64,000 nt of DNA from Liopterus haemorrhoidalis (taxonomy: Eukaryota; Arthropoda; Insecta; Coleoptera; Dytiscidae): positions 145,788,419-145,852,418 of the forward strand of contig OZ020611.1 of assembly GCA_963971575.1 (NCBI GenBank), given 5' to 3'. The translations under genes and the position numbers were made by a program. The notes under the pieces were generated by a model. That model ran no database searches. It saw only the letters and a program-made list of their open reading frames with translations, and had not been told where the DNA came from. Numbering within the stretch: position 1 is the first letter of the stretch; each line of letters opens with the position of its first letter. Shown here piece by piece: positions 1 through 12,129 of the stretch.

Positions 1-1030
1 TTTCGTGAGACTTTGAAATTGATCTGATGGATGGATGGATAGGTTTAATTTTAAATTTGAGATTAAAAAAACTGGACTTATATTTAAAAATTAATTATTG
101 ATGTAGAAGAGTGGTTGAAATTTGACATGCATTTATTTTTTTCTGATCGATTAAAATTATGATTTAACATTATATATACTTTATTTTTAACTAACCCACC
201 TTAAAATTCACTGTTCTATCGCTCCGTTATCTTCCGTATTCTCGACGAAAACAGTTGTTTTGGTTGACGACTGAGCCAATTTTGCATCGTATCCATCACT
301 TCCTCATTAGAGTCAAGTCGCTTGCTTCCTAAGAACTAATGTTACTAATAGGTTATTCCATGTCAAGTGATCTGATCTTAGAAATCGACTACGTTCGACA
401 AGCTCCGATTTGGCTGAAATTTTAACTGGTTGTAGATCAATGTTAAAAATAAACCTCAAATTTTTAGGCTGAAATATTAAATATACGGAGAAATATGACC
501 TTTGATGTTCGAAGGTTTGTTTCGCAATGCAGTTGAATGGCTGTAGAATATTCAAAGTTTGACGGCTTGTAACTCGACAACCAAATCAGCTGCTGATTTG
601 AAAATGGGTATTAAAGCTTATCATTTTACTGTAAATCAGGAAATAATATGTTGAATATCCAAGAAATATTTCTCTTTACAGGATAAGGAATGAAAGGGAA
701 CACAAAAAGCCTAACTTGGAAGTTTAAGCCCAAATTTTGGATGCATTATTTTTATAATGAATAGACAGGAAAGTCTGCTGTTTATTGTACTTTTCAAAGA
801 TATGCCTGTTTGTGTATTGCTAAATAGTCATCCTGATTACCTAGTTAGATGTGGAGATATTGCACTTGACATTGTAGTGACAACAATGCTGTAAAATACA
901 AAAACATCAAAACTGACCTAGGTTCAGCCACAAATATCAAGAAATTATTCTGAGATTCGACTTTTCGACTGATTTTTCGCAGCCCAATTCGACCAGTTTG
1001 AATTCGATTATTTGAATATTTGCTTTCCTT
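1..1030. other. Unassigned AT-rich sequence
   Basis: No coding signature, RNA gene or element end is visible. Open frames in this stretch are short, low-complexity and resemble no family. The right edge runs into a decayed LINE tail. Confidence 0.5.
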
Positions 1031-1034
1031 ATGA

Positions 1035-1205
1035 ACCAATTCGAATATTTGCTTTCTTTAGGTCCTTTTCCACATTATCTATCCACCTGTCCTAAGGTTT
1101 ACAAATTGGTTTCTTCAAAGGTGGTCACTTGTAAATTTTACTGAGGATTCAGTTGTCGTCCATATGATGCAGATGGCCCAGCCATCCTAGTTTAAGCAGC
1201 CTAGT
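1035..1205 (-). pseudogene. LINE 3'-end fragment (reverse-transcriptase ORF C-terminus)
   Basis: Read on the minus strand, this stretch gives LGWLGHLHHMDDN followed, after a frameshift, by DRWIDNVEKDLKKANIRIGS and a stop. The order WLGH-L-RMDDNR then RWIDNVEKDL is the usual C-terminal tail of many arthropod non-LTR reverse transcriptases, downstream of the RT domain. Only the tail remains; RT and endonuclease domains are absent. An 18-bp segment (GAAAGCAAATATTCGAAT) is duplicated near 1021-1060 at the end of the fragment. The clade cannot be assigned from so little sequence. It is a dead fragment with no intact frame. Confidence 0.5.
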
Positions 1206-1239
1206 AATTATTATTATTAGAATTATTATTATATATATA

Positions 1240-2598
1240 TATAAGAATATTTGAGCCAGAGAAAAGAGTTTTAAGCTGAAAGTTCACATGGATTCTCCAT
1301 TCTTTTTGTTTCTCTCTCACCAGTCCAAAAATTTAACGGAGAATGTTTCTTTCCAAAACAAGCAGGTGCCTTGGATCTTCTTGCTTGATTGTAAAGTTTC
1401 GTATATTTTTCACTTGATTGTTTAAGAGAGTTATCTGGATTTCAAAAGATATATTAGTCTAAAATAACACTTGTTTTCAAGTATTATTCTACCTTTGACT
1501 TCCTCAATTTTGAACTGCGAATGGATCGTACTTACATCATAACGGACTGAAGAAAAAAATAGTAACAAATAAATTTGACAGTGAAATGACCAAAATTTAT
1601 TTACTTATTTATTTATTAAGATGTAATTTTTGCAAATGTTGCAGAAAGTAAATAAATTTTGTTGCCATAACTAGAAAACTAATAGGATTTATTTGACACT
1701 GGAACGAGATTCTGAAAGTTTAAAATTCCGAAACCATGATATAACCTTAAAATTTTAAAAATTAAGTTCCAATACTAGCAGTCAGTAGTTTGAATTAAAA
1801 TAGTGGCGAGATCCCGTATGGGATCTTGTTGTCCCAATACAAAAAGCACTAAGATCCCAAACTGGCTCTCACGGATACGTGTTAAATATCACTTTAAACT
1901 TAGAAACAAGCTTTAATACGTCTCTTTAAAGTCTCTCTTTCCTATTTCTTCTTGAAACAACATCAGACGCTTATTTGGTTATTCTGTCTGTAATGTAACG
2001 CAGTTGTAAATGTTTTTCATCAAATTTTCAATCAAATTTAGCTATTACAAAGTTTAACTTTGCTTGAACAAGCTTATGGTGACGCATATGTCAAATGAGT
2101 GACTTACGCGTTTTCGTCCAGACTTGGGTGGTGAGAATGTTGTCCAATATATGACAACGTTTACAAATAAGTACTTAATGTAACGCAAACAAAAAATCGG
2201 ACGAAGCAGTTTCGGGGATACATTTACTACGTAGAATACGGCAGTCTCGTTTTGTGACAGTTTCGTTTGTAGTAAGGAAGCAATAGTCAACAATTAATTA
2301 CATTTATTTCGATAAATTTCGAAGTTATTCGTTTTTACATAGGCTCCGCAATGAAACTGCTAGCGCCGAAATTAAAGGCGCGTGCCCCAGGTTTACAACG
2401 CTCTTTCCAGCGCCATACTTGTTCAGTGCCCCCTCAACGGCCCCTTACTTTGTCCGGCATTCTATTTTCTTTTTTTCAACACTCAAATCTTAAATCTGTT
2501 CACATATTCACATATCTGTTGAATATTTGTTACTTTTGATACTCTGTTATGGCTACGGTTTCGGTTCACGGTTTTTACACATTAGTATTTAACTGAGA
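1240..2598. other. Unassigned AT-rich sequence
   Basis: Starts beside a short TAT/TA-rich simple repeat (about 1208-1242). No family resemblance was found in any frame. Around 2340-2460 the composition becomes more GC-rich, but no motif or element end can be named. Confidence 0.45.
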
Positions 2599-2838
2599 AC
2601 GGTCGTGGCCCAGTTAGTTAGTGTGTGGACTACTCAGCGGCGGGTCAGGGTTCATTCCCCGGTACCGAAAAAACACCTTACATTTTTCCGACCGTTTCTC
2701 CCTCGGAAGGCATCGAGCAACCACCGAGGTAAAAGCCCTAGTAAAATTTCCCCAAAATAATTGGTGGTTCGGATTCCACGATAATAAATTGTAGGTCCCA
2801 TACGATTGTGTTATATACAGGTAACACACACAACACAA
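2599..2838 (+). repeat. tRNA-derived SINE
   Basis: The head is tRNA-like. An A-box-like TGGCCCAGTTAG lies at 2606-2617 and a B-box GGGTTCATTCCC at 2648-2659, the spacing expected for an internal RNA polymerase III promoter. A body of about 170 bp follows and ends near a CA-rich run (2822-2838). There is no cloverleaf good enough for a working tRNA. A SINE is the best reading because the tRNA-like part continues into unrelated sequence. Exact ends are uncertain, and no second copy of this SINE was noticed in the window. Confidence 0.6.
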
Positions 2839-2844
2839 CTGTAT

Positions 2845-3920
2845 GCGGGGAAATAATCTACGCTCGGAGTATGTTCAATACGAACTTGTCAGTTCAGAGC
2901 ATCGAGCATGGCACTCTAAGAAGAAGAGTATTATAGAACTCGTTATTACGAATCGTTTGAGCGGTAAAACACGCGTATAGCCTCTCCAATTTCTTAGTTG
3001 TGATTTCCAAAGTGGCGCGGAATAGCATCATTTTGGCCGCGTATGCTATACGTGCCGATCTCGTCTCAAACTCAAGTTCGCGATCAGTTGCAGTAAGTAA
3101 CTTGCTTACATCTATAGTCTATCAAGTTATACTGTTACCATGACTTTCCGACTATTGTATGTGTAGCAGTAAGCGTTTGAAGTCTATCTTAATTTCGTTA
3201 CACTATAAAAGTCCCGGATACATCCCCCACAGCTACGGGCAAAGACGTATTCCACATAAAAACAATGAATAAAGTGTATCCATCTATTGTCCGATAATAA
3301 AAACAATATTACAAGCAGGATTTTGGAGAACATAGTACGCCCAATATAAAACATATGCACTTGTTATTTATTTGTTCGACTCCACTGACTGTTTCGTTTA
3401 TGTTCAAGACATAACAGCGATATTCTATGCGATAAACTCTATATGTTTTTTATTTTTTTAAATCTTGGAAGAAATTAAATATTTTTTGAACGTGTTCTAT
3501 ATTAATAAATGAAAATAAATATAAATAACCCAATGTATAACAATTTAATATCACGGAGCATTTAATTTTAATACCTGTGCTATGTACCATTTAGAATATA
3601 CAGGTGTTCGAAACGACGTGTCTAGCATTACAACTTTACTTATTAAAATATTCATGTTCGATTGCATTATTCCTTTCCACTGCTGAGGAAAACTGAATAT
3701 TGCCTTCTCAGTATTTTTATTGAAAACATACAATGTGGTTTACGATAAGCTTAACCAACTATTGGTATATAAATTCCTGGAATTATATAATATGTAGCAA
3801 ATGAGGAAAATGCAAGAAGACAAAAAGGCAGAGTGGTATAATAAATTCTATTGGTCGAAATTTTGGGGTCATTTATTATTATTCTATTTGATTTTTATAT
3901 AATGCTTAATGTATGTTGGC
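2845..3920. other. Unassigned sequence
   Basis: Mixed composition, somewhat GC-richer at 2850-3240, then AT-rich. No coding motif, TIR pair or RNA gene was recognised. Confidence 0.4.
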
Positions 3921-3924
3921 ATGT

Positions 3925-4196
3925 AATGTATCTTGCAGCCATCACTAGCATGATAATGATAGTGAAGGTGATAATCTTCCTTCAACTGTTCGAATCCACT
4001 GCTGGATCTATATCTATATAGGACTCCCTTAAAAATTTCCAATTTTCTCTGTCTTGAGCTTCTTGTAGCTCGTGCGTAGATATAAGATTCAGGTCATCAG
4101 TCCAGCGCGTGGGCAGTCTTTCTCGGTTACATTTATGTGCTCATGGTTTCCACTCGAGAATCCGTTTGGTCTATCTATCGTATGTTGTTCTAGCTA
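3925..4196 (-). pseudogene. LINE 3'-end fragment (RWTDDL-type tail)
   Basis: The minus strand reads RILEWKP, then RERLPTRWTDDLN and, nearby, ELQEAQDRE. The order (G/R)RPPTRWTDDL...AQDR...W is the standard C-terminal tail of a large group of arthropod non-LTR reverse transcriptases. Stops interrupt the frame (one TAG lies in the YDR-TKRI stretch), so it is a pseudogene. The 3' side runs into a TTATTATTATT stretch near 3870-3885, which could be the end of the tail. RT and endonuclease domains are missing, as expected of a 5'-truncated insertion. Confidence 0.6.
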
Positions 4197-4232
4197 GGAG
4201 GACGTTGGTTAGTTTCGTCTGTTCGTTTGACT

Positions 4233-4450
4233 ATATTGAATAAACGAGTTTTAGGCCAGTTAAAACATTCCTGTGGCTCCTCAGCCTCCTTATTCGCATG
4301 ACTTGAGTCCTTGTGACTTTTTCCTCTTCCCAAGTTTGAAAAATCACCTCAAGGGACATCATTTTGGAACACTCGAAAACATTCAAACGTCCGTAACCAG
4401 CATCTCCAGCGCTGTGTGGCTTCCCAAGGAAGTAATGAGTACGGGTATGG
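4233..4450 (+). pseudogene. Mariner-like transposase C-terminal fragment (copy 1)
   Basis: The frame reads PVAPQPPYSHDLSPCDFFLFPSLKN followed by HLKGHHFGTLENIQTSVT. PPYSxDLxPCDFFLFPxLK is the region around the third catalytic aspartate of mariner transposases; that Asp (in PCDFF) is kept here. The same segment occurs in the complete copies at 10.56-11.39 and 35.07-35.95 kb, so it belongs to the same family. This copy lacks the N-terminal helix-turn-helix, the first catalytic residues and a recognisable left end. A weak GCGTAACCGGA near 4494 recalls the family TIR but is not a convincing end. It cannot encode an active enzyme. Confidence 0.75.
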
Positions 4451-4499
4451 GCTAATTATCTACGAAACCCTGAAAAAAAAACAAATTCACATTGCGTAA

Positions 4500-7375
4500 C
4501 CGGAAGTCGTTATCGGGTTGGGACTCTGCCCTTCCCCCACTCCTCAACCCCGCCCCTTCTTATCACGGTGGGATTCAAGGTCAAAAACTGGGTAATTTCC
4601 CTTATCAGCGGGTTATTCGGGCGTGTGGAAACACGTTCAAGGTCGCATGGACAGGATTTGGTTTGCTATAAGAATTCCTCATTAAGAATACCTTAATACA
4701 TTGAATTTAACGTAAAGATGAATGCCACGATCAGCCATAAGCTGGCAGTTTCCGTTGTCCGAACACCCTATATTCCCAAATTCTAGAGTGTGTCAATTCC
4801 AGAACAATTCCAATGTGTTTCATTCCATCCCGTTTTATTCAATATTATCTTATGGCACAATTTATATACTCGTATCAATAATTCTCCAATTTTCTTCATA
4901 TTTCCAGTAGATAAATAATGAATCGCAGTAATAATTCGCCACATAATAGAAGCGGAAAGAGAAACAGGCAATGAAGCATTTCAACATTGAGCGGTAACAT
5001 TTCACTGTGTACCAACATAACATTCAGCTAAGCTGAGATATAGCGCGCTAAAGTAATTCTCCAGTTTGTGAAAAGGGAGTAAAATGTACAATAGATAGAA
5101 CGAATGTTGTTGACAACTCATTTGCAAACACCGATGCATTTCACATTAACAAGTTTATGTTGTGGCAGCGGCCACAAGTGAAATTAGCGCAAGTAATCTA
5201 ATCAGCCTGGTCATGAAAGTGACTGGAACGGTTGCTCAACGCCTGTGACAAATGCACTCGTATAGTTCAGGTAAATTATGCTATTGATTTTATACGGACA
5301 AAGAGTTGGCTCATCTGATAACCTAGTTTAATTAGATAATGCCTTTTTTGTATACAGACGGTCAATGTCTGCCATACTACTAGACCACCGTACTTTTTGT
5401 TTAATATTTCATGCTAATTAATTGAAGAAAAACCTTGCACTTTATGAAAGCTGTCACATTCAACAATTTATAGAACGAGGCAGGGTTCCATCAACCATTT
5501 AATATGAGCTGTTGTTATATTTTTATTATGAAGACCAAAACATTACACAGATTAAGCCTGTTGCTCAAATTTTGTACCCTTCGATATTTTCTAAATATTT
5601 TACTGCGAATTTATTGTAATAATGTTGAGTGTATATAAAAAAAATTAGAGTTTATTAAAATAATAATAGCAATTAGTCACTACTACAATAGTTTTATTTA
5701 TCACAGCGGTGGCGCACGGGTCTATATTTTAGTTTAGTCCTGCTAGAAAATGTCGTAGCAAAAGTAAACACTGTTATCCTTTTCTAAAAATTCAATTGTT
5801 GAAACGAGATTTCAATAAAATGAATACAAATTTATATTACTTATTTTACAATTAGTTTGTAAGGCTATGACTTGTTTATATTATTATCTATAATAAATAA
5901 AGAGAAAAAGCCAAAGGTTTATTGTATCCTGACGACCTCAATGATGCCAATGACGAAACGCTCTTGGTAACAAGATTTTGGGAGAAGTGTATATGACGTG
6001 GTATTGCGGACACGAAATGATGATGATTGTGTTCAGAATACATCAATAAAATACAAATTATTACAAATAATAAATAATACAGACACAAATTATGAGAACA
6101 AATAGCACACATTATACAAAAACAATAAAAATTAAATACAAAAAATGTATATAAATATATAACCAAAATAAAATAAAAAGAGATAAAGAAACTGCAATCA
6201 GAACGGAAAAAATGGTATAAATCCTCACTTTTTCAATGCATTCATGGAAGGGACTGATACCGCTTAGTCTGAGAACGAGTTCCACAGGTCTACCAACCTC
6301 TTAGCTATTATAGTTCTCTAGACAGCAATAGTGGGCACATTAATGAGTCGATTCTGTGAAACCCGAAACTCGTTCCATAAGTAATCTATAAGTATTACAG
6401 GTACCTATAGGAAATATCTTGATTTTTCGCGCACCCATAATATTTACATTTAATGTTGCGCGCAGAATCAACAAACTGAATAGGTACCCGTAATGCCTTA
6501 TGATTGCTTACGGAACGTGTTACGACTGCACAGAATTGATCCGTTAAAGGAACACCCTCTCTATAACGTATAAGACTTTTTATGAAGCGCTAACGGATTG
6601 TCGTTAAAATTTCATTAGTGCTTCCAACTAACCGTGAAGTTAGTAGTTTTTAAATTGTAATATTTTTGAAAACAATTTAGGTGACTGTTGTTTTTGATGA
6701 AGCACCAATAGACACTACGAAATATTAACGGATGACTGACGATTTTTTATTAGAGTGTTTCATGGCCTTCTATCTTCACCCAGGTGGACAGGTAATCCAG
6801 CTTCACAGATGTACCATGATGCAGGTGAAAAGTCCACGTAAAACCTCATATCTTCAGTTCCCCTGAAAAGGTAGCTTAAAATAATAAAAAATTATTTACG
6901 CAATTTGATCGACGATAATCGTTTACTTACACTTTTCATATTAACAACAGAAGCGAAAGTAACAAAAAACATGAAGAAAAAAATGTAATTGGAGAGTTTT
7001 CAAATTTAAAATTGATCAAGCTATTTAGCTTTTAGAGTTTTCTTGAAGGGGAGTTAAGTCTCACCATTGCTATAACACCAACAATGGTGATCTTGAAATA
7101 AAATAGCGAAGTGATTATTAGGCACAAATTTGTCAAATTAAAAAGTTCAAGAATACATATTTACACTATTTTGTATCATTTATTAATAATTACTAGTAGT
7201 TTGTCGGATATCTGTATCCAAGGATGATTTGCAAAAAATAATAATCCGTATCTGGGTCCATATTCGTTTTCCCAAGGCGGCTCAAGACGGATATCATATA
7301 GATAAATTCGAATTAGATTTCATACAAGCTTGCATTTTACTACCAAACGTTGGAAATAATGTATGCTATAGACTC
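4500..7375. other. Long unassigned AT-rich stretch
   Basis: No recognisable coding sequence. A GC-richer patch lies at 4510-4600. CAGCGGTGGCGCACGGG at 5704 resembles a hAT-type terminus, but no partner end was found. Around 6590-6730 a loose inverted similarity (TTCATTAGTGCTTC against GAAGCACCAATAG) was seen but is too weak to call an element. Confidence 0.4.
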
Positions 7376-7379
7376 TGTA

Positions 7380-7600
7380 TTCAGAGCGGGCAAATCTGTT
7401 AAATTCTTATGAACTAGAAGTCATATAGGAATAGCAGGAAATGAGATTGCTCATCAACTTGCGAAAGATGCAACCAATGAAAGTATTAACAACTGAATAG
7501 AAATATCACTACCTGATTTAATTTCTGTTAACAGATTAAAAATGTTCCTCAAATGACAGAACAGTCGAGTTGCTAAGTTGCAAACGAACGACTCATCAAA
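7380..7600 (+). pseudogene. LINE RNase H domain fragment
   Basis: The frame reads KSVKFL, a TGA stop in place of the usual Trp, then TRSHIGIAGNEIAHQLAKDA. (W)xxSHxGIxGNExAxxxAKxA is the C-terminal signature of RNase H in Jockey/I/R1-type LINEs. The stop at about 7413 disables it. The fragment lies directly upstream of another LINE insertion (7605-8299). A LINE C-terminal tail of a compatible type resumes at 8.94 kb, so the two may be halves of one element split by later insertions; this is inference. Confidence 0.65.
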
Positions 7601-7604
7601 ATTA

Positions 7605-8299
7605 ATTACATATGGCCCACGTTGAGAAAAACATAACAACCAAAATTATATGGATACCGGCCCATGTTGGAAACGTAGGTAATGAAATAGCCGATACAGC
7701 AGCGAAAGAAGTTACAAATACAACTGCCATTCAGATGACCACTAAAACCGAAGATTTTAAAAATTACATCCAGACCAAAATCGAAGATACATGACCACAA
7801 ACAACAAATTACGACAAATACAGGACAACACAAAGACTTGGGAGACCCCGAACAAAAGACAAGACCAGATTGTCATCACACGTTTAAGAATTGGACACTG
7901 CCGACTGACACACGGACATATCTTTGAAAAAGAAGAAAAACCCACTTGCGAAAACTGCAATACGCCCATAACTGTCACATATAACACATCATCGAGGAAT
8001 GCACTAAGTACAATACGGAACGACAAAACCTCCACATCACACCCGACTTAAAAGTGGCCCTAGGGAAAACCATTACAAAACTAGAAAAGACACTGGAATA
8101 TCTGAAGAACATAAACCTATACAATAAAATCTAACAATACTAAAATTTATTTACACTGTATTATATCAATGTATAAATATTAATTAATACCAAAAGTAAC
8201 CAATGTAATCAAAACAATGTACACACAAATTATATGTAATGCTAGTGGCCAAAGTAGCCGAAGCATATTTCTGTAAACAAAGCAAAAAAAAAAAAAAAC
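7605..8299 (+). mobile_element. 5'-truncated Jockey-like LINE 3' end with poly(A)
   Basis: The frame opens with the end of RNase H (IPAHVGNVGNEIADTAAKE), the segment that removes RNA from RNA-DNA hybrids, and continues into the C-terminal tail RQDQIVITRLRIGHCRLTHG and a Cys knuckle (CENCNTPITV). A stop at about 7793 and frameshifts break it. After the last shift the tail ends in ALGKTITKLEKTLEYLKNIN and a TAA near 8133. The 3' UTR carries a hairpin (8239-8266, ATGCT...AGCAT) and ends in an A-run at 8282-8299. Domain order and poly(A) give the orientation; the 5' truncation is typical of LINE retrotransposition. Related to the minus-strand copy at 37.3-38.1 kb. Confidence 0.8.
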
Positions 8300-8935
8300 T
8301 CAGTCAAAAACGAATGCAAGGGTATGAGGCAAATTATTTTACCGTTACGAATTAAACGCATGCTTTTTTTGAAAAAAAATTAAAAAGAATAATATATTTT
8401 AACATACCAAGTTACTGAAATCTCCGATTAAAGGAATTATAGATATTTTGTAATTAAGTTTTCATATAGAAGCTTTTGCAGCAGTAAGATGCAATTAGCA
8501 GGTTCACAACTTTATCGGTGGCCATCTTCAAATTCTGCTATTGACATAATAATGTTCCTCACAGCACTTTTTGGTCTTCATCATCCATTAATTTAATATC
8601 TTCATCTTTATCATGCATGCTTTCCAGCGAACTGCCATAAGCTTGTTGCTGGTTAAAAAAATATCTTGCCATAAAATTTTAGATTTTCCTTTTGATTCTA
8701 GTCCTTTCTAAAATTTAATTCCATTAGTCTTTTAACGTCCTTTTTTTTTATTTTCTTTAAAAGCAAACCCTCTCAGAATGAGGTTTAGTGTATTCTGTCT
8801 TCTGCTAATTCTTTTGGGCTCGGAGAACTGAGAGAAATTATATAAAAACTCTCGACTGAACTAACCTTGACTAGAGTTGACTAGACTTGTCAAAAATCGA
8901 TTACAAAAATACCTTGATTTCAAAAATATAAAACC
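8300..8935. other. Unassigned AT-rich sequence
   Basis: No coding motif. It separates the LINE poly(A) at 8299 from another LINE tail at 8.94 kb and may be a further insertion, but no ends could be found. Confidence 0.35.
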
Positions 8936-8939
8936 AAAA

Positions 8940-9370
8940 GGATGTACATTACGCAAATATGTAGGATGAGAATTGGAGCACTCAGGAGCATCTGCACAAA
9001 ATTGGCGTAACAAATCCTTTTTGCACCTGTGGCTATGAACTATTAGAAAATATATTGATTAATTGTTATGTATATAAAGAGGCTAGAAATGCAATAATAG
9101 AATCACTTAAAAAAAATGGATAACACAACATATGTTTGAATACATTACTAGACAGCAACAACAATAAATTTTAAACACATAGTAAAAATTTTTCAGACAT
9201 ACACCTCAAAATGTTGCAGGTAATATATCATTATAAATATTTTTATCGACTTCACATAGTAGTTACACAACTCTACTGAAACCTTTCCATGGGTCTCTTC
9301 CCATATCCAAAAACTGCCGTGACGGCACTTAATGGCCATATCCTTAGTAATATAATGTTAACTAAACAGA
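8940..9370 (+). pseudogene. LINE C-terminal Cys-knuckle tail and 3' UTR
   Basis: Reading across one frameshift gives ICRMRIGAL and then GVTNPFCTCGYELLENILIN with C at the end of the next word (CYVYKEARNAIIE). The pattern RxRxG...C-x-C-G...L..C....R is the C-terminal zinc-knuckle of Jockey/I-type LINE reverse transcriptases. The frame then decays. Further on, GGCACTTAATGGCCATATCC (about 9325-9345) looks like a LINE 3' UTR tail, but no poly(A) is present. It could be the downstream half of the RNase H fragment at 7.38-7.60 kb. The call rests on the knuckle and its spacing. Confidence 0.5.
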
Positions 9371-10550
9371 GTAGCTGACTGAAGGTCCGTACATTTTCGG
9401 ACTAAAGAGCCAAACATCATTTATATAAAATCCTGCGTTTAAAATGGTCAAGGTGGAGTACATTTTACTCTGATGTTTAAATTGATGTTTAGTCGAGCAT
9501 CACATTAGTTACCAGTGGTTTTTGAACGATCTAGTATTAATATTAGATTTAGTCATTAAATATTAATGTATACTAGATTAAATTAAAATTAATTTAATGA
9601 AAGACAATGAGTGAGTGATTTTGAACTCAACTAAATTGTGTCAGTTGGCATGTTTTCGTTTGTATAAACCGCGCGACTAATCACACTCTTCAAGATCGGT
9701 TGTTCTTCTACTGATATGGATCTTGTCCATATCCGTATTCGCGGATTAGAACGCCAATAATCACTATCCATATCTGTATTCGCGGCTCAGACTTGTATGA
9801 GATCTGGCACATCACTAGTCATTGCCACCAATATCAAACATTTAAAATTATTTTTTAAAAGTCCTTACCTTTACAATTCTTACAAAATTCTTTATAAATT
9901 ATTCAAAATTTATCTTATTACAGTTAGTAAAAAGCGCTTCTGGAAGCTGTAAAAATTTTGAGTACGAAACTTAAGGAAATAATAAAAATTGTGACGACTT
10001 GATAACTAGAGAAAAGGTTCTTTTGACGTTATATTCGACATATTTGAGGTTATTGTCAACTTAAAAAATATAGCCAACATAAAAATGAAGAGATTCTTTG
10101 CGCAACAGTAATTCGAAGCACATATGGAACATTACGACCATTTTCAAGAAACAAGGTGGTACAAACATAGATAGAATAATAATAGAATCCATCTGCTTGT
10201 AAAATTTGTAATATATTTTTTAGATATAAATATATTGTTAGATATTTAATAATTAAACACAAAAATAATGTTCAATAAGCATAACTTATTCATCCCATTT
10301 ACAGAGCAAATAGTAGGGGCAGATATTCATAGGCGTACGGTAAATGGGTCAAGTTTCCTTGGCACGATAGCTAGTGGTTAGTTCTTATTATCTCACCAGC
10401 ACTAATTAAAAAAAGCTAATTAGTAGGCGAATACATCTTTTCGCCTTACATGAAGATATTCAGTCATAATTATGCTACGTTTTGACAATAATGCATATTT
10501 CTGCCAATACTTTTTAAGCATAAATAATCATGTTTCTAACAATATATTGA
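9371..10550. other. Unassigned sequence with a short diverged repeat
   Basis: Near 9715-9790 a phrase of the type ATCCGTATTCGCGG occurs twice, and a diverged relative lies near 7200-7290. Nothing else was recognised; no coding sequence. Confidence 0.35.
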
Positions 10551-10554
10551 TATA

Positions 10555-11387
10555 AGATGTGTGTAAATTAAGTAACCGGAATAGCAACATAGCATTTGAT
10601 CTGGCAACAATTGGGACGCGTAAGGGGCGGCAGTTGAACATGTTATACGCCTTCAGTACGAGTTAGAACTCGCTAGAGTAATTTTGTTGTCCGTAGCGAT
10701 TTTTTTCGTGAAACAGTTTTATCTAGTGCGTTCTAAAAATGAGTAACATTCATTTTGAGCAAAGGTGTGCTATCAGGTTTTGCTTCAGACTTAGGCACAG
10801 TGCAATGGAAACTTTTGCAAAACTTCAGCAGACCTACGGAGGCAGTGTTTTTTCAAGGACCCAGTTTTTTGGTCGTTTCAGGCATTTTCAGCAGAAAGTT
10901 AATTGAAGATGAATCACGCAGCGGAAGGCCTTCATCTTCAAGAACTGATGAAAATGTCGACAGAATCCAGGATCTTCAAATCGTCGGTTGACAATCAAAA
11001 TGATCGGGGAAGAGTTGAATTTGACACACTACCGTTCATCAGATTTTGACCAATGAATTGGGTTCCAAAAAATCTTTCACAGGACCAATGAATAAACGAG
11101 ATTTTGGCCAGTAAAAACATTTCTGTGGCTCCTCAGCCTCCTTATTGGCCTGATTTGAATCCTTGTGAATTTTTCCTCTTCCCAAAATTGAAAAATCACC
11201 TCAAGGGACGTCATTTTCGGACACTCGAAAACATTCAAACGTCCGTAACCGACCAACTGACAGCTATTCCAGTATCCGAGTTCCAGCACTGCTATGAGGA
11301 TTGGAAGGACCGTCTCCAGCGCTGTGTGACTTCCCGAGATTTTTTTTCTTTTTTTAATCAGGCCGGTTACTTAATTAACACACTTCG
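10555..11387 (+). mobile_element. Complete but internally deleted mariner element (copy 2)
   Basis: The element is 833 bp, flanked by TA at 10553-10554 and 11388-11389. Its ends are inverted repeats (GTGTAAATTAAGTAACCGG on the left; CCGGTTACTTAATT plus AACACACTTCG on the right). Inside are mariner transposase remnants in order: a diverged N-terminal part, LTHYRSSDFDQ-like helix-turn-helix end near 11015-11060, then directly APQPPYWPDLNPCEFFLFPK. The catalytic core between them, about 400 bp in a full mariner, is missing. The third catalytic Asp is replaced by Glu (PCEFF instead of PCDFF). The element is non-autonomous; its ends could still be substrates if a related transposase existed. Confidence 0.88.
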
Positions 11388-11529
11388 TAATTGGTCAATA
11401 TCAGTATTATAGAATCAACAAACAAACCAAACGACAAAGTGTTATAGAATCTATTTAAAAAATGTTAGAAAACTCTAAAAAAGGGGTTGAGGATTAATAA
11501 AGCTAGGCATGGTTTCAGTATGCTGAAAA

Positions 11530-12015
11530 ATGTTTGAAACTCTTCGCAGCATGCCAAGTTCACAAAAATTAGAATATTTAATGCTAATATCATGCCGGTT
11601 CTACTATACGGCTATGAATTGTAAGACTTCTAGTACCATTATATATCATCTTCAAGTGTTCGTCAATTCTTGCTTGCGTAGAATATTACGCATATTTTGG
11701 CCTGACGTTATTACCAACGCTCGCCTTTGGGAGAGAACCTACCAAAGCCCCATAGACATTCTGATAAAACAGCGGAAGTGGAGATGGATAGGCCATACCT
11801 TAAGGAACAACCCTTTGTGCATCAGTAAAACGGCTCTTGATTGGAACCCACAAGGGAGCCGTAGATGTAGCAGACCAACGGACACATGGCGTAGAACAAC
11901 CATGAAGGAAGCCAGCGAAAGCGGTAAAACATGAAGGGAGCTAAAACATTTCGCGCAAGACAGATCCAAATGGCGGAAGTTTATTGAGGCTCTATGCTTC
12001 ACATAGGAGCGACAG
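11530..12015 (+). mobile_element. RTE-like LINE 3' end
   Basis: One open frame (134 codons) covers LQVFVNSCLRRILRIFWPD, then RKWRWIGHTLRNN, ALDWNPQGSRR and RPTDTWRR, followed by more of the tail after a TGA (RELKHFAQDRSKWRKFIEAL). This order is the C-terminal tail of a widespread endonuclease-reverse transcriptase LINE group usually placed in or near the RTE clade. The RT domain is absent, so the copy is 5'-truncated. The short 3' UTR ends in a TA-type microsatellite at 12022-12035, a form often seen in RTE-like elements. Clade assignment is from memory of the motif order and is less certain than the LINE call. Confidence 0.78.
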
Positions 12016-12129
12016 GATCCTTATATATATATATACTTACTAAATACTTGCAAAATCCTGAAATGTGTGGAAATTCACAAATCACATCATTTTTTTAAAC
12101 TTTTTATAGTTTTAGAGTATTTGAGTCAA

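Noticed and set aside
5888..6166. 92-codon hydrophobic minus-strand frame
   Set aside because: Composition of A/T-rich sequence (Tyr, Phe, Ile, Leu) in an AT stretch; no signal, motif or neighbour supports a membrane protein.
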